Counted from the stretch's first letter, positions 50,029 through 60,818 are shown. The stretch: 64,000 nt of DNA from Lebetimonas sp. JH292 (GCF_000523275.1 NZ_ATHQ01000001.1:443001-507000), one strand, 5' to 3'. Numbers and translations: made by a program. Notes: generated from the sequence alone by a model not told the origin.

Positions 50029-50562
50029 ATGCCAATGCTTGACAGTTTTTTAGTTGACCATGTAAAAATGCCGGCCCCGGGCCTAAGAATTGCAAAAAAA
50101 ATGAAAACACCAAAAGGTGATGTAATTACAGTTTATGATGTAAGGTTTGCAAAACCAAATAAAGAAATAATTGACGAAAAAGCAATGCATACGCTTGAGC
50201 ATCTGTTTGCAGGGTTTATGAGAGATAATCTTCCTAATTTTGAGATTATAGATATTTCACCTATGGGATGCAGAACAGGATTTTATATGAGCATAATCGG
50301 AAAACCGAATGATAAAGAAGTAATTGAAGCGTGGAGAAAATCTATGCAAAATATTTTAGATACTGATACTATCCCGGAAGCAAATATCTATCAATGCGGC
50401 AGCTGTTATATGCACTCCCTCCCAGGTGCTAAAAAAGTTGCTAAACATATAATAGAAAGCGAAATCGTTATAATGGACAATAAAGAGCTGGCACTAAATC
50501 CTAATAATATTCCAAATATATGCGATGTAAATCCTAATGAAGTTAAAATTTTAGGGATTTAA
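50029..50562 (+). CDS. luxS: S-ribosylhomocysteine lyase
   Basis: 177 aa. Cleaves S-ribosylhomocysteine in the methyl cycle and releases the AI-2 precursor. Metal ligands are the two His of [14 protein letters not shown] and Cys in the [12 protein letters not shown] segment; the catalytic Cys lies in [17 protein letters not shown] precedes the ATG. Monocistronic, with a hairpin 27 bases after the stop. Confidence 0.96.
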   Translation: MPMLDSFLVDHVKMPAPGLRIAKKMKTPKGDVITVYDVRFAKPNKEIIDEKAMHTLEHLFAGFMRDNLPNFEIIDISPMGCRTGFYMSIIGKPNDKEVIEAWRKSMQNILDTDTIPEANIYQCGSCYMHSLPGAKKVAKHIIESEIVIMDNKELALNPNNIPNICDVNPNEVKILGI

Positions 50563-50588
50563 CTTCTTCTTTTATTCATTTATAATAA

Positions 50589-50605
50589 TTAGTGTTTGAC
50601 ACTAA
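50589..50605 (+). terminator. Hairpin after luxS
   Basis: TTAGTGT-TTG-ACACTAA, a perfect 7-bp stem with no T tract. Probably marks the 3' end of the luxS message. Confidence 0.45.
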
Positions 50606-50624
50606 ACTTAGCTAAAAATATTAA

Positions 50625-50692
50625 TTTATAATTCAATATTTAGCATTTATAATTCACAATTCAACACTCAACATTCATAACTTATAATTATT
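50625..50692 (-). repeat. AT-rich heptamer tract behind the SRP RNA gene
   Basis: Plus strand ATTCACA ATTCAAC ACTCAAC ATTCATA ACTTATA; on the minus strand this is the GTGAATT/ATGAATG type. It begins 5 bases beyond the SRP RNA 3' end, so the behind-a-gene rule holds for an RNA gene as well. Confidence 0.7.
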
Positions 50693-50697
50693 TTTCA

Positions 50698-50798
50698 GGC
50701 GCCCCAGGAACCTGCGGCACAGGGACATAAGAGGTGCTCTGCTCCCTTCCGGGCCTGAAGCGTTGCCTCTTACACCCCTTGCACAGGGCTGGGACAGG
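50698..50798 (-). ncRNA. ffs: Signal recognition particle RNA, small bacterial type (4.5S)
   Basis: About 100 nt. The minus strand holds the universal domain IV loop with CAGGCCCGGAAGGGAGCAG in the centre, and long complementary arms (CCTGTGC…GGGGTGTAAGAGGC with GCACCTCTTATGTCCC…GCAGG). This folds into one long hairpin that binds Ffh. TATAAT (50808-50803) lies 6-7 bases before the 5' end, inside the stop region of the YyaL-like gene. Confidence 0.93.
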
Positions 50799-50808
50799 TG
50801 AAATTATA

Positions 50809-52689
50809 TCATAAAATATTTAAAATTTCTTTAATTTCCTCCAAATTATTACTTTTTTTAATACATTTATAAATTGTACATATTTCAAAACTTTCACCTT
50901 TTTTCCATAAAACATAAGGATATGAAAAATCTCCTTTATATAAAGGAGTTTCAGAAGTTATTATATATTCACCCAAAATATTTTTTATAGCGGCTTTTGT
51001 AATAGTTGCATAATAAAGCGGATAATTTTTTACATAATAGCTTCCCTCTTCAATTATTTTATCGGCTTCTTTTTTCAGTTCAATATTATAATTTAAAAGC
51101 GATAAATCCAAAAAATCATTTGCCAAAACACCCAAAGAACTTGCATATGATGAATCGCTAAAATCTGCTTTCATGCTTTTATCTTGATTCATATACCAGT
51201 TATCTTTTTTAAACAAAAATACCTCTTTACTAAGTTTATTTACAAATTTTAAATATTTTTCTTCGTAAGTATATTCATAAGCGGTTATCAAAGCACCTAT
51301 TAAAAATGCATAATCTTCAAGAAGCCCTTCTTTTTTATTTTTTTTATTTTTATTGAAAGAATGATAAAGTTTATCTTTATACATAACTTCGATTAATTTT
51401 TCTAAACTCTTTTTTGCAGTATCTAAATATTTTTCATCAAATTCACCTACTGCAAAAAGAGTTCTTATCATCATAGCATTCCAGGAAGTTATTTTTTTAG
51501 TGTCAATAAACGGAAATTCTCTTTTTTCTCTTATCAGTTTCAGTTTTTCTAAAGCCTTTTCATAATTTTTAGGTCTTTCTCCTTGAATCGTAGGATTATT
51601 TAATCCGTTAAAATTACCATATTTTTTAATTCCAAAATAATTTAACAATTCTTCTTTATTTTCAAATTCACTAAATGCTTCATTAACCTCATCAAAATCA
51701 TATACAAAATATTTACCCTCACCCCCATTACTGTCCGCATCGCTAGCTGAGAAAAAAAGCCCGTTTTCATAATATTTATTTAACATTTCATCAATACTTT
51801 TAAATGCTACTTCTTTATAAAAAGGATTTTTTGTAATTTTATACATCCTGAGATATATATAAGATAAATTTGCATTGTTATAAAGCATCTTTTCAAAATG
51901 AGGAATTTCCCATTTGTTATCTACCGAATATCTATAAAATCCGCCTTCAACCTGGTCAAATATACCGCCTTTTGCCATTTTAGTTAGGGTAATATTTAAA
52001 ATATCTAAAATATCTTTGTTTTTTGTAATAACATATATATCAATAAGTAAATCTAAGCTGCTCTCCATCGGAAACTTTGGCGCTCCCTTAACTCCACCGT
52101 ATTCCAAATCAAATTCATTTTTTGCTTTTTTTATAATATTCTCAATTATACCTTTATCCACGTTCTCTTTTGGCAATTTTTTATTTTCATTTTCTTTATA
52201 ATATTTTTCAAAATTATCTGCAATTTCTAAAATTTTTTTAGGATTTTCTTTCCAGTCATTTGCAATAGATAAAAGTATTTCTTTAAGTCCCGGACCGTAT
52301 TGTGAATAATGAGGCGGCATATAAGTTGCTGAATAAAATACTTTTTTTTCAGGTGTCATGATAATTGTAAGAGGCCAACCTCCAGAGCGTCTATGTATTA
52401 ACTGATAAGCTTTTTGATAGTATTTGTCAATATCGCTCATCTCTTCCCTGTCCACTTTTATTGACACATAATATTTATTTAAAATACCGGCAATTTCTTT
52501 ATTTTCAAAGCTCTCCCTTTCCATTACATGGCACCAATGACATGTAGAATATCCAATACTTAAAAAAATAAGTTTATTTTCTTTTTTTGCTTTTTCAAAA
52601 ACCTCATCACCCCACTCATACCAGTTAACCGGATTATTAGCATGCTGTTTTAGATAAGGACTGTCAGCATTTTTTAAATGATTTGCCAT
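50809..52689 (-). CDS. YyaL/SSP411 family protein (DUF255 thioredoxin-like plus glycosidase-like domain)
   Basis: About 626 aa from ATG 52689, preferred because AGGAG lies 5 bases ahead; ATG 52722 would add a signal-like stretch. The N-terminal thioredoxin fold shows [18 protein letters not shown] and the redox motif [14 protein letters not shown] (CxxC). The rest is an (alpha/alpha)6-barrel with [20 protein letters not shown]. The family occurs in all domains of life, but its reaction is not established. Its stop overlaps the SRP RNA promoter. Confidence 0.9.
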   Translation of the reverse strand: MANHLKNADSPYLKQHANNPVNWYEWGDEVFEKAKKENKLIFLSIGYSTCHWCHVMERESFENKEIAGILNKYYVSIKVDREEMSDIDKYYQKAYQLIHRRSGGWPLTIIMTPEKKVFYSATYMPPHYSQYGPGLKEILLSIANDWKENPKKILEIADNFEKYYKENENKKLPKENVDKGIIENIIKKAKNEFDLEYGGVKGAPKFPMESSLDLLIDIYVITKNKDILDILNITLTKMAKGGIFDQVEGGFYRYSVDNKWEIPHFEKMLYNNANLSYIYLRMYKITKNPFYKEVAFKSIDEMLNKYYENGLFFSASDADSNGGEGKYFVYDFDEVNEAFSEFENKEELLNYFGIKKYGNFNGLNNPTIQGERPKNYEKALEKLKLIREKREFPFIDTKKITSWNAMMIRTLFAVGEFDEKYLDTAKKSLEKLIEVMYKDKLYHSFNKNKKNKKEGLLEDYAFLIGALITAYEYTYEEKYLKFVNKLSKEVFLFKKDNWYMNQDKSMKADFSDSSYASSLGVLANDFLDLSLLNYNIELKKEADKIIEEGSYYVKNYPLYYATITKAAIKNILGEYIITSETPLYKGDFSYPYVLWKKGESFEICTIYKCIKKSNNLEEIKEILNIL

Positions 52690-52722
52690 AATTGCTCCTA
52701 TAAATAAAAAAATTTTTTTCAT

Positions 52723-53001
52723 TTCTTTCCTTATAACAAAAAAGATAAATTTTGTCCAATTTTTGATATGATGATACTAACTAAATAACGAAAAAGTAAA
52801 AATATAATAGCGTTGCGGAATTTAGCAAAAATTTTGCGTTAAAAAAATTGCACCGAGTCCTTAGGCGTGCAAAGTGGTTTGCAATTTTTAGCAAAATTTG
52901 AGCTGTTCGTTAGCAAAATGAAGCTTTTTATCTTTGTAGTTATTTTTATGAATTTTTACTATTTAGTCATTGCCGATATCATATAATAAAAAAGGGAAAT
53001 A
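52723..53001. other. Gene-free 279-base stretch with terminal and internal inverted repeats
   Basis: Near the left end ATGATACTAACTAAATA (about 52770-52787) and, on the other strand near the right end, ATGATATCGGCAATGACTAAATA (about 52963-52985) form imperfect terminal inverted repeats; both are followed inward by AGTAAAAAT. The middle contains TTGCAC-N13-GTGCAA (about 52848-52872) and three TAGCAAAAT copies. It could be a MITE-like insertion or a structured RNA gene. No open frame is convincing. The promoter of the SagB-like gene must lie at its right end. Confidence 0.5.
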
Positions 53002-54403
53002 ATGAAAGCAATTGATTATCATAATGAGACACGCCACTATCCAAATAAATTTGCAAAAAGCTTAGGATATTTAGACTGGGCAAATCAGCCAAACCCATAT
53101 AAAGAATATATAAACGCTAAAAAAATACTGCTGCCAAATCCAAAAACAGAAAATTTACCTTATGAAAAACTATATTTAAAAAATACCCCTAAAGAAATAA
53201 ACCTACAAAATTTAGCCGCTTTTTTAAGATACTCTGCCGCAGTTAACGCCAAAAAAGTTTTAGGAATGAATGAATGGTATGTAAGGGTCAATCCGTCAAG
53301 CGGAAATCTGCATCCGGAAGAGACTTATATTATTTTAAAAAACGGAGTTTACCATTTTAATGTAAAAGAGTTTTGTTTAGAAGAAATTGCAAAAGGTGAA
53401 AATCTGGTTGAAAACGGCTTTGTTTTGATTTTTACTTCAATTCCGCTTAGAGAAAGCTGGAAATACGGAGAAAGGGCACTTAGATACTGCCTGCTTGATA
53501 CCGGGCATTTAATTGCGGCAGGCCGCTTTTCATCGAACCTTCTTGGCTGGAAAATGGAATATATAAACGACATTGATGAAGATAAACTAAGCACACTAAT
53601 TGGTCTAAACAAAGCGAAATTTTATAAAAATGAAGATGAAATATTTGAAGCGGCTTTTTATGTTTATACAAATAACAAGCCGAAAATAAATTTTAAAAAT
53701 TTTAAAAATTTAGATTATCATTTAGAATACAAAAAAATAGCAAATGATTCAGTAAGATGGGATATAATTTTTGAAACAGCTAAAAATTTAAAAAGAAAAG
53801 AAAATTTTCAAACCGCACTTTTAGATGAAAAACCGGAATTTTTACCATCTCCTTTTAACGCATATGAAATAATTGATAACAGAAGAAGTGCACTGGGGTT
53901 TGAAAAAAAATATATAGAAAAAAAAGATTTTTTTGATATTTTGGATAAAACACTTCCAAGAAATATATCTCCTTTTGATGTAAAAGTTACTCTAAACAGA
54001 GTTGATTTTTGTAAACAGGGTTGACGGAATTGAAGAAGGGATTTATTATTTTTCTAGAAAAGAAAATTCCCTTACCCAAATTCATAAAGGTGATTTCAGT
54101 GAGGCTAGTAAATTTGCGAACTGCATTCAGGATTTGGGAAAAGACTCAGCATTTACTATTAATATGGTATCGCAAAAACCCAAAAAAGAGTATGAATATA
54201 AACTGTTAAATTTTGAAGCGGGAATAATAGGAGAGGTTTTATATCTTGAAGCCGAAGCCAAAAATTTAAGAGGTTGTGGTATCGGATGCTTTTTTGACAA
54301 TTTAATTACTGAAGAGATTTTAAATAATGTTAATTATTTGGCACTTTACGGATTCAGTGTAGGAAGCCCGAAAACTGATGGGAGGATAGTTAAGCTAAAT
54401 TGA
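53002..54403 (+). pseudogene. SagB-type nitroreductase-like dehydrogenase, one frameshift
   Basis: FMN-dependent nitroreductase-fold protein of the SagB type (about 465 aa if joined). The first frame (53002-54024) carries NEWYVRVNPSSGNLHPEETY and GERALRYCLLDTGHLIAA; the second, ending 54403, carries NRVDGIEEGIYYF and RGCGIGCFFDN. At 54006-54010 the run is T5; T4 (or T7) would link them through a VNRVDG join. SagB relatives oxidise azolines in peptide natural products, but stand-alone proteins like this have unknown substrates. Its 3' end overlaps the EI24 gene. Confidence 0.82.
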
Positions 54404-55283
54404 GCCTGTCCTCTTTTTTTTCCATTACATAATGAAAAATACTCAAAATTCCAAAAGCCGGTGCATAAAAATTTAAAACCGGAATAAAGTTTAAAATTAC
54501 ACTTAAAATACAAAAAGCCCAGATTTTCTTTTTATCAATTTCTTCTTTTCCAAAAAGCATAAAAACACTCTGTAGCAGTGATTCTTTAATCAAAACCGCC
54601 CAGAGAAAAACAATTATTAAAATATTTACAAAAGGAACAAACATCAAAGGATAAAAAATTATCATTCCAAATAAAAATATTAGAAAATCCCTTATGTTTA
54701 TAAAAATAATTTTTAATAGATTAAATTCTTTTTTAGTATCAACCTGAGGATACTGCCCTTCTTTTATCTCTTCTAAAATTTTCACGCTGAAAATTAAAAA
54801 AATAAAATAAAAAGCCGCAATATAAAAAGAATAAAACATAAATGCCAAAAGTATATTCGAGACTGCCTCTTCAATGCTCTGATATGGAAAAATTCTGAGA
54901 AGATTTTTTACATAGCCTGAAATTGCAGAATGATAAACAAAAAAAACAAATGTCCAAAAAAAAGTTATGATACTTACAAGTGCAATTGAAGAAAATATAT
55001 TTTTAAAAAATCTGCCGAATAAAGAATAAATGATTCCCAAACTTGCCAAAATAATTTGTATCCACACAATCATTATAATAAACTGGCTTCCTGCGTTTTG
55101 TAAAAATTTAAAAGGCATAATGGAAATCAGGAAATTTGTTAATATTAATCCCCTGTTCCAAAACCACAAAGCCATAATAATCCAAAAAGCCGCCAAAACA
55201 CTGCCTAAAACAATAGATAATTTTTGCATTTTTGTATTTTTTAAATCCTTAAATGCTTCACTTATTGAATAAAGAAATTCCAT
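54390..55283 (-). CDS. EI24-domain (CysZ-like) membrane protein
   Basis: 297 aa with about six hydrophobic segments and the EI24 pattern. It opens MEFLYSISEAFKDLKN; the late NFIPVLNFYAPAFGILSIFHY helix is the usual ending. E. coli CysZ of this family carries sulfate; the function here is unknown. It starts 1 base after mscS, so it belongs to the marC-mscS unit. Confidence 0.82.
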   Translation of the reverse strand: MEFLYSISEAFKDLKNTKMQKLSIVLGSVLAAFWIIMALWFWNRGLILTNFLISIMPFKFLQNAGSQFIIMIVWIQIILASLGIIYSLFGRFFKNIFSSIALVSIITFFWTFVFFVYHSAISGYVKNLLRIFPYQSIEEAVSNILLAFMFYSFYIAAFYFIFLIFSVKILEEIKEGQYPQVDTKKEFNLLKIIFINIRDFLIFLFGMIIFYPLMFVPFVNILIIVFLWAVLIKESLLQSVFMLFGKEEIDKKKIWAFCILSVILNFIPVLNFYAPAFGILSIFHYVMEKKEDRLNLA

Positions 55284-55284
55284 A

Positions 55285-56979
55285 TCAATCCTTTTTTATT
55301 TTAATTTCAAACGGTACTGTGTCTTTTATATGCAAATCCTGCTGAGGAAAAGGAATTGTAATTCCAGCTTCATTTAATGCATTATAAACTACTTTTAAAA
55401 ATTTGCTTCTTGTTCTTCTTGGCATCATAGCATATTCACCTCTTACCCAGACAAACAGTTCAAAATTTAAGCTGCTATCTGCCATTTCTATAAAAACAAC
55501 CAACGGTTTATATTGCTCTTTTCTTAAAAAAGGGAGAGACGATTTATCTATAGCTTCAAGAACTATTTTTTCAACTTTTTCTATATTGCTCCCGTAAGCC
55601 ACTCCAAAAGGAATTCTAAATCTAACAATTTCATCTCCAAGTGTCCAGTTTATAACCTTGTTTTGTATAAAATCCTGATTGGGAATAATTAAATCAATGT
55701 TGTCATTTGTTCTTATTACAGTCGAGCGCATTGAAATGTCTATAACTTTTCCTCTTGTATTTTCATCAATCTCAATATAATCATCCACTTTTATCGTTTT
55801 TTCAAACATTAATATAATTCCGCTTACAAAATTACTTACTATATTTTGAAGCCCAAAACCGATACCAACTGAAAGTGCTCCGGCAATTATTGCAAGGGAG
55901 CTTAAATCGAGTCCGGCTATTTTAAGGGAAAAAATAAAAGAAAGAAAAATAATTGTGTAATATCCTATATTTGCAAGCAGCGTTGCGCTTGAATAAGAAA
56001 TTTCATATTTCTTTCTAAGTGAATAAATCAGTTTTTTATAATATTTGCCGATAAACCAGCCTATAAATAAAATAAAAATAACTAATACTAAATCAAGAGG
56101 CGTTATAAAATTGTTTCCTATTTTGAAAAGGGGATATTTAATTAAAGAAATAAATTTTTCTAACGTATGTTCCAACTCTTTTTTTGAATTATAAATGATA
56201 GCTTTTGTCCCAAATCTGAATGTTTCAAAATCATTTATTATTTCTCCTAATTCATTTAAATCAAGTTTATTGGCATAATAATCTATACTTTGGGCTGTTT
56301 TAAAGGCAGTTTTATCTTTATTTTTTAATTCATCAAGAAACAATATTAAATAATTTTTTAAAAGATTTTTATATATGTTTTTTTGTTTTTGAATATTTAT
56401 GTTTATAAGATTTTGTATGTTTTCAATATTTTTTTCGTTATTTAAAATCTGCCATTTTTGAAGATTTATTTTTAATTTTTCAAGCTCTTTTTGTTTGTCA
56501 TTCAACAGCTTATTCCAATAATTAATATTATTTTTAGCTAAATTTGTATCAAATTTAATATCAAAAAGTTTTTGATAAACTTCTTTTTCAATATTTTGAA
56601 AATTTTTATCTATATAGTCATATTTTTTATTGTATATATCTAAAAGCTTTTGATAATACAATGTCTGAAGTTTGGAAGTTATATCGTTATCTGATGAAAG
56701 AATATCTATTTTTTTATTAGTTTCTTTTATAATGGAAGGCAGATTATTATATTCTTTTTTTAAATCAACCAATTTAAAAAATAGTGATAAATATTCATTT
56801 TGATTTGAAATATTTAAATCAAGAACAGGATTATTATAATTCAATTCTTTTATTTTTTTAACTAAAGCTAAATCTAAGGTATAATCAGGTGAATTTTTAT
56901 TTATCTGTTTTACAAGCCCGTTTAAATCACCGCCAAACAGATTAATAAAAAATAAAAATAAAATAAAAACAAATCTCAT
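55285..56979 (-). CDS. Mechanosensitive channel, MscS/MscK-like
   Basis: About 564 aa from ATG 56979, which starts a signal peptide (MRFVFILFLFFINLFGG); an upstream in-frame ATG at 57018 overlaps marC. A long periplasmic coiled-coil region (about 20-250) precedes the MscS core: TM3 with LAIIAGALSVGIGFGLQNIVSNF, then the beta domain (VDDYIEIDENTRGKVIDISMRSTVIR) and the C-terminal alpha-beta domain. Opens under membrane tension to relieve osmotic shock. The long N-terminal extension puts it nearer MscK/YbdG-like forms than small MscS. Confidence 0.9.
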   Translation of the reverse strand: MRFVFILFLFFINLFGGDLNGLVKQINKNSPDYTLDLALVKKIKELNYNNPVLDLNISNQNEYLSLFFKLVDLKKEYNNLPSIIKETNKKIDILSSDNDITSKLQTLYYQKLLDIYNKKYDYIDKNFQNIEKEVYQKLFDIKFDTNLAKNNINYWNKLLNDKQKELEKLKINLQKWQILNNEKNIENIQNLININIQKQKNIYKNLLKNYLILFLDELKNKDKTAFKTAQSIDYYANKLDLNELGEIINDFETFRFGTKAIIYNSKKELEHTLEKFISLIKYPLFKIGNNFITPLDLVLVIFILFIGWFIGKYYKKLIYSLRKKYEISYSSATLLANIGYYTIIFLSFIFSLKIAGLDLSSLAIIAGALSVGIGFGLQNIVSNFVSGIILMFEKTIKVDDYIEIDENTRGKVIDISMRSTVIRTNDNIDLIIPNQDFIQNKVINWTLGDEIVRFRIPFGVAYGSNIEKVEKIVLEAIDKSSLPFLRKEQYKPLVVFIEMADSSLNFELFVWVRGEYAMMPRRTRSKFLKVVYNALNEAGITIPFPQQDLHIKDTVPFEIKIKKD

Positions 56980-57002
56980 TATTTTTTTCTTTCGAATTAA
57001 AT

Positions 57003-57620
57003 TTAAGATATTAACCATAACGCCTTAACGCCTCCTATTAAAAACAAAAATGAAATAGCGCCTATTATAAGCCCCATAAGCCTTGTAACTATTTTAATTC
57101 CGTTAACACCTAAAAATTTCGAAATAAAAGAAGCATTTTTTAAAGTAATATAAACAATCAATGCAGATAAAACAATGGCTGTAAACAAAACACCTTTGTC
57201 AATCAGCTTTTTACTTTTTTCACTCAAAACAATAATTGTGGTTATTACCCCCGGACCAAACAATATAGGGATAGCAAGAGGAATAATAGCAATATTATCT
57301 TTTTCCTGAGCCGCTTCATGCTCATCTTTTGTGGTATTCGTAGGAGAAATTTCTTTACCCTGAATCATATTCAAAGCAATAATCAAAAGCACCACCCCGC
57401 CTATAGCTTTAATAGAAGGCAGATTAATACCGAATATTTTAAGAACCCATCCACCTGCAATCATTGTAATAACAGAAGCTATAAAAACAGTAATAGAAGC
57501 CTTTTTTGAAACATAAGCAATGTCAGAATATTTTACTAAACTTATCATTATTGCAGCAGCTGCAATTGGATTTAAAATCGTAATTAAAGAAATAGTATCA
57601 AAAAGGATAGCTTTTAGCAT
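57003..57620 (-). CDS. MarC/UPF0056 family membrane protein
   Basis: 205 aa with six membrane helices. The NPIAAAAIMISL start and the repeated IALNMIQG and PLAIPILFGPGVITTIIVL motif identify MarC. It has no proven transport role despite its old link to multiple antibiotic resistance. First gene of marC-mscS-EI24, overlapping the longest possible mscS start by 16 bases. Confidence 0.88.
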   Translation of the reverse strand: MLKAILFDTISLITILNPIAAAAIMISLVKYSDIAYVSKKASITVFIASVITMIAGGWVLKIFGINLPSIKAIGGVVLLIIALNMIQGKEISPTNTTKDEHEAAQEKDNIAIIPLAIPILFGPGVITTIIVLSEKSKKLIDKGVLFTAIVLSALIVYITLKNASFISKFLGVNGIKIVTRLMGLIIGAISFLFLIGGVKALWLIS

Positions 57621-57659
57621 TAACGGCCTTTTTGATAATTATACAAAAAAAAAGAAGAA

Positions 57660-57725
57660 TTAGTAGATAATTTTAGCTACCACTCTTCTGTTTTTAGCTC
57701 TTCCTTCAGATGTATCATTTTTCCT
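57660..57725 (-). pseudogene. 3' remnant of an OmpA-family C-terminal domain
   Basis: In one frame the minus strand reads NDTSEGRAKNRRVVAKIIY then stop. NDTPEGRAKNRRV is the classic closing motif of OmpA/MotB peptidoglycan-binding domains. Only about 20 codons remain; just upstream is the end of the GGDEF/EAL gene. The rest of the OmpA gene is gone, evidence of a past deletion. Confidence 0.7.
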
Positions 57726-57740
57726 TAAAAAAAGGACAAA

Positions 57741-59341
57741 TTACATATTATTTTTTAAATATTCAAGAGCCTCTTCAAAAGGCATAGGTTTTGCAAAATA
57801 ATATCCCTGAATATAATCTACACCCAATTCTTTTAAAATATCCAGCTGTTCTTTTGTTTCAACGCCTTCTGCAATTGTTTTTACATTTAACATTTTTGCA
57901 AACAAGGTAATGGTAGAAACAACTATTTTAATTCTTTCTTCAAATATTTTATCAATAAAACTTTTATCAATTTTTAATATATCAAAATCAATACTTACAC
58001 TTTGTTTAATATTTGAATATGCAACCCCAAAATCATCTATTTCAAATTTAACCCCAACCTCTTTTAACTTTTTAACAAAGTCTTTAGTTAACTGAGTATC
58101 TTCAATAGATTCCCTCTCTGTTATTTCCAAAGAAAAATTTTTAAAGTTTAATTCGTTTGATATTACTTCGTTTTTAAAAAATTCTAAAAAATCACTTTCC
58201 ATATCAAGTTTTGAAATATTAATAGAAACTCCTATATCAGGATTTACAGTTTTAAAAATTTTTAAATGTTTAACTGCATTTTCTACTACAATTTTTGTAA
58301 TTTCAGGAACAATTTGAAGCTCGGTTGCTATATTCATCAGTTTTTCCATATTAATAAATTTTCCGTTGTCTTTTAGCCTTGAAAGCGCTTCAAACTGAAC
58401 TACTTCATATGTGTTTATATCAACAATCGGCTGAAAATATACTTCAAACAATTTTTCCCTGATGGCTTTAAACAATAATTCTTTTAAATGAACCCTGTAT
58501 TGAACTTCCTCATGCATCCAGGGTTCATAAATTACAAATTTATTGACAACATTTTTTGCAAAAACATATGCATAAATCAAACCTTCAAGAGCTTTTTCTT
58601 TTTCTATATTTCTTGAATCAACCAAACTGCCGTTTATTTCCAAATAAATTGTCTGAGCATTAATTTCAATACCTTCATTTGAAAAAATATTATAAATTCT
58701 ATTTGTTATATTTTTAATAATTTCTATATTCCAAATATTTGATTTTAAAAACAGCAAAAACCTATCATCATACAATCTGTAAACTTCATCAATCTTTTTA
58801 ATATGTTTTTTTAGCTCATTACCGATTTCTTTTAATAATTTATTACCAAACTCAAAACCGAAATTTGCATTAATTGAAGTAAAATCTTTTATATTAATCA
58901 TACACAAAGTATATTCGCCCTCATATTCATTAAAATCTTTTTTAAATTTGTTTAAGTTTCCTAAATTTGTTATTTCATCATAAAAAGTTAAAAATTTAAG
59001 TTTTCCAATATATTTATTTTTTTCATAAGCCATCATTATTGACGTTCTGATTGATAAAATAATATTAACCATCTCTTCTGTATAAAAATCAGTAAATTCA
59101 GAATATAAATTAACAGTCAAATCATCAATCAGTCTAACAGAAATTGAAGAATAAAATCCGTTTTTTATTTGGTTGTCTTTCCATGGGGCAACCTTTTCAT
59201 TTGTATAAGTATTAGGATTTATTCCTAAAATATTTCCATTATATAATGCTTCTCCGGTAGGACCTTTTGACAATACCCCGTTATTTATCTCAATGATTAA
59301 ATTATTGAGACCAATTCTTTTTTATGTAAAGCATAAAAATC
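57741..59341 (-). pseudogene. GGDEF/EAL cyclic-di-GMP protein, 5'-truncated and frameshifted
   Basis: About 510 residues are open. A GAF-like C-terminal half (LGINPNTYTNEKVAPWKDN, then FYSSISVRLIDD) comes first, then a degenerate GGDEF domain (FYDEITNLGNLNKFKKD, with YRLYDDRFLLFL in place of the GGDEF signature). A full EAL domain follows, with FEALSRL, DDFGVAYSN and AEGVETKEQLD, so it is likely a phosphodiesterase. No start exists in this frame. At 59318-59323 an A6 run (A7 would continue) leads upstream into DFYALHKKR, again without a start. The N-terminal GAF part is missing. Confidence 0.75.
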
Positions 59342-59417
59342 ATTTTAAATAAGGTTTTAGTTTGTTTTCGAAAATTATACAAATTGAAAATAATTTCAGC
59401 CCAATTTGATATGGATT

Positions 59418-59612
59418 TTAGCCATTTTTTTGAAATATCCTTATATAAGTTGCTGAATAAAATTCTTTTATGCAGCCGTTTTTATCAACACCTACATAAA
59501 ATTTATGATAAAAGATAAAATCTATATTTTCCGGAGTTGTCACTATCCCTCTTTCAATTGAATAATAATCAAGCGTATTATCAATGTCCTCTTTTATTTC
59601 AAACTTTTCCAT
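59418..59612 (-). CDS. Hypothetical 64-aa protein
   Basis: Small acidic soluble protein (MEKFEIKEDIDNTLDYYSIE … ATYIRIFQKNG), with AAAGGAG ahead of its ATG. Family unknown. It follows a 59-aa membrane protein gene by 18 bases in the remnant-rich right-hand region. Confidence 0.55.
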   Translation of the reverse strand: MEKFEIKEDIDNTLDYYSIERGIVTTPENIDFIFYHKFYVGVDKNGCIKEFYSATYIRIFQKNG

Positions 59613-59630
59613 TTTTTACTCCTTTGTGTT

Positions 59631-59810
59631 TTAATTTAATTCAAAATTCCCGTTTTTTTCAAGTATAACAGGAATTCCGTTGTTATCAACCGCTCTTTCT
59701 TTTCTTTTTTTATTCCAAATAAAGATAATTAGCTTATAAGCCGTAAAAAGAGTGATAAACAATAACGCCATAAACAAAAATGCGATTGCCATTTCTATAT
59801 TATTATTCAT
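59631..59810 (-). CDS. 59-aa single-span membrane protein
   Basis: From ATG 59810: MNNNIEMAIAFLFMALLFI, one hydrophobic helix, then a basic stretch (WNKKRKERAVD) and a short polar tail. Starts 2 bases beyond the stop of the endonuclease fragment. No family recognised. Confidence 0.55.
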   Translation of the reverse strand: MNNNIEMAIAFLFMALLFITLFTAYKLIIFIWNKKRKERAVDNNGIPVILEKNGNFELN

Positions 59811-59812
59811 TT

Positions 59813-59983
59813 TCAACCTTTATAAAGAACTAAATTAGGAGTTTTCCATTTGCACGAATAGCATATATCAAACGCCTTTTTATGCAAAATCTGAGAACAC
59901 TCTGCCTGAATATCATAATTTGGCAGATACTTGCTTGTGAATGCAAATAACAAAAACGGAATTAAAAAAAATAATTTCTTCAT
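59813..59983 (-). pseudogene. N-terminal fragment of a DNA/RNA non-specific endonuclease
   Basis: 56 aa: a signal peptide (MKKLFFLIPFLLFAFTS), then CSQILHKKAFDICYSCKWKTPNLVLY, which resembles the start of the exported Campylobacterota NUC-type endonuclease. The catalytic DRGH region and everything after is absent. Start overlaps the HipA remnant stop (ATGA). Could still make a short exported peptide. Confidence 0.6.
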
Positions 59984-60595
59984 TGTTTTACCTCCATCGG
60001 CACAAAATCGTTTACTTCTAAACAAGCATTTATACATCTTTTATCATTAACTATATAAGAGATTAGATTTACAAATTCTTTATTAATTCCTAATTTTACT
60101 GCTCTTTTTTTAAACTCTAAAAATTTATTTCCTATTTCCTCAACAATTGAATTAACTTCCTTTTCAGAAATATAAATTTTTTAGTTCAATATCATCTGTT
60201 TTACCGTTTATTGTCATTTGATGATGTTTTGTATAACCCGTTCCAAATGCGTATGTAATATCATACGCAGGGGATAGACGCCAATTTCCATTTTTATCCA
60301 TCATAAAGGAAAAATTTTTTGCGTGGTCGTCTTGATTTCTTCCTATAATATTAAAAACCATTCTTTTAAACAATTCTTTTATTTGAGAATAATCCTGTGT
60401 CAAATAATCGGTTAAATTCAATACGCTTAAATAACTGTAATGAGCCGGTATCCTGAAATCCAGATGTTCCATTGTAGCAATGGTATGAAGATGTAATTTT
60501 TCATTATTTTCTTTTCTGTCAAATCTTTTAACAGCGTAATGGATTAACCCGTTTTTATCATAAATCAAATCTATTTCAGGAACGTCTATGCCCAC
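59980..60595 (-). pseudogene. HipA-like kinase remnant (C-terminal domain)
   Basis: Open from GTG 60595: GIDVPEIDLIYDKNGLIHYAVKRFDR, then the catalytic NIIGRNQDDHAKNFSFM and the metal-binding SPAYDITYAFG of HipA serine kinases. The N-terminal half is absent. At 60177-60182 the coding run is A6 where A7 would lead on to IYISEKEVNSIVEEIGNK and the natural C-terminus. HipA toxins phosphorylate aminoacyl-tRNA synthetases; this copy looks dead. No hipB is visible. Confidence 0.75.
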
Positions 60596-60599
60596 TTCC

Positions 60600-60760
60600 T
60601 TTTAAGCGGTGGAGAAAATATTTATTCTGATGAATATAAATTTAATTAAAAAAGATATTATAGATAAACAAAATAATATATATTATTTTCAAGACCCGTT
60701 TTTTGAGGGTTAAAGAAGAATATATTTTTATGATTATTTAAATAAGTTAAAATCATTCTA
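60600..60760. other. AT-rich stretch upstream of the HipA remnant
   Basis: About 160 bases with no gene I can support. It may be decayed sequence of the missing HipA N-terminal half; stops occur in all frames. Confidence 0.4.
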
Positions 60761-60762
60761 GT

Positions 60763-60818
60763 GATGGTATACTGAGAGGGAGAGGGGAACTCCCTCTTGG
60801 TATCTTGCTACCACAATT
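60763..60818 (-). promoter_or_regulatory. Promoter and structured start of a third leader-like RNA
   Basis: On the minus strand TTGAGG, 17 bases and TATAAT (inside the direct repeat 60808-60883) are followed by GTGGTAG and a strong hairpin: CAAGAGGGAG-TTCCCCT-CTCCCTCTCA inside GATACC/GGTATAC arms. The plan copies those before the other two microprotein units, but no coding unit follows before the HipA remnant. Confidence 0.5.
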
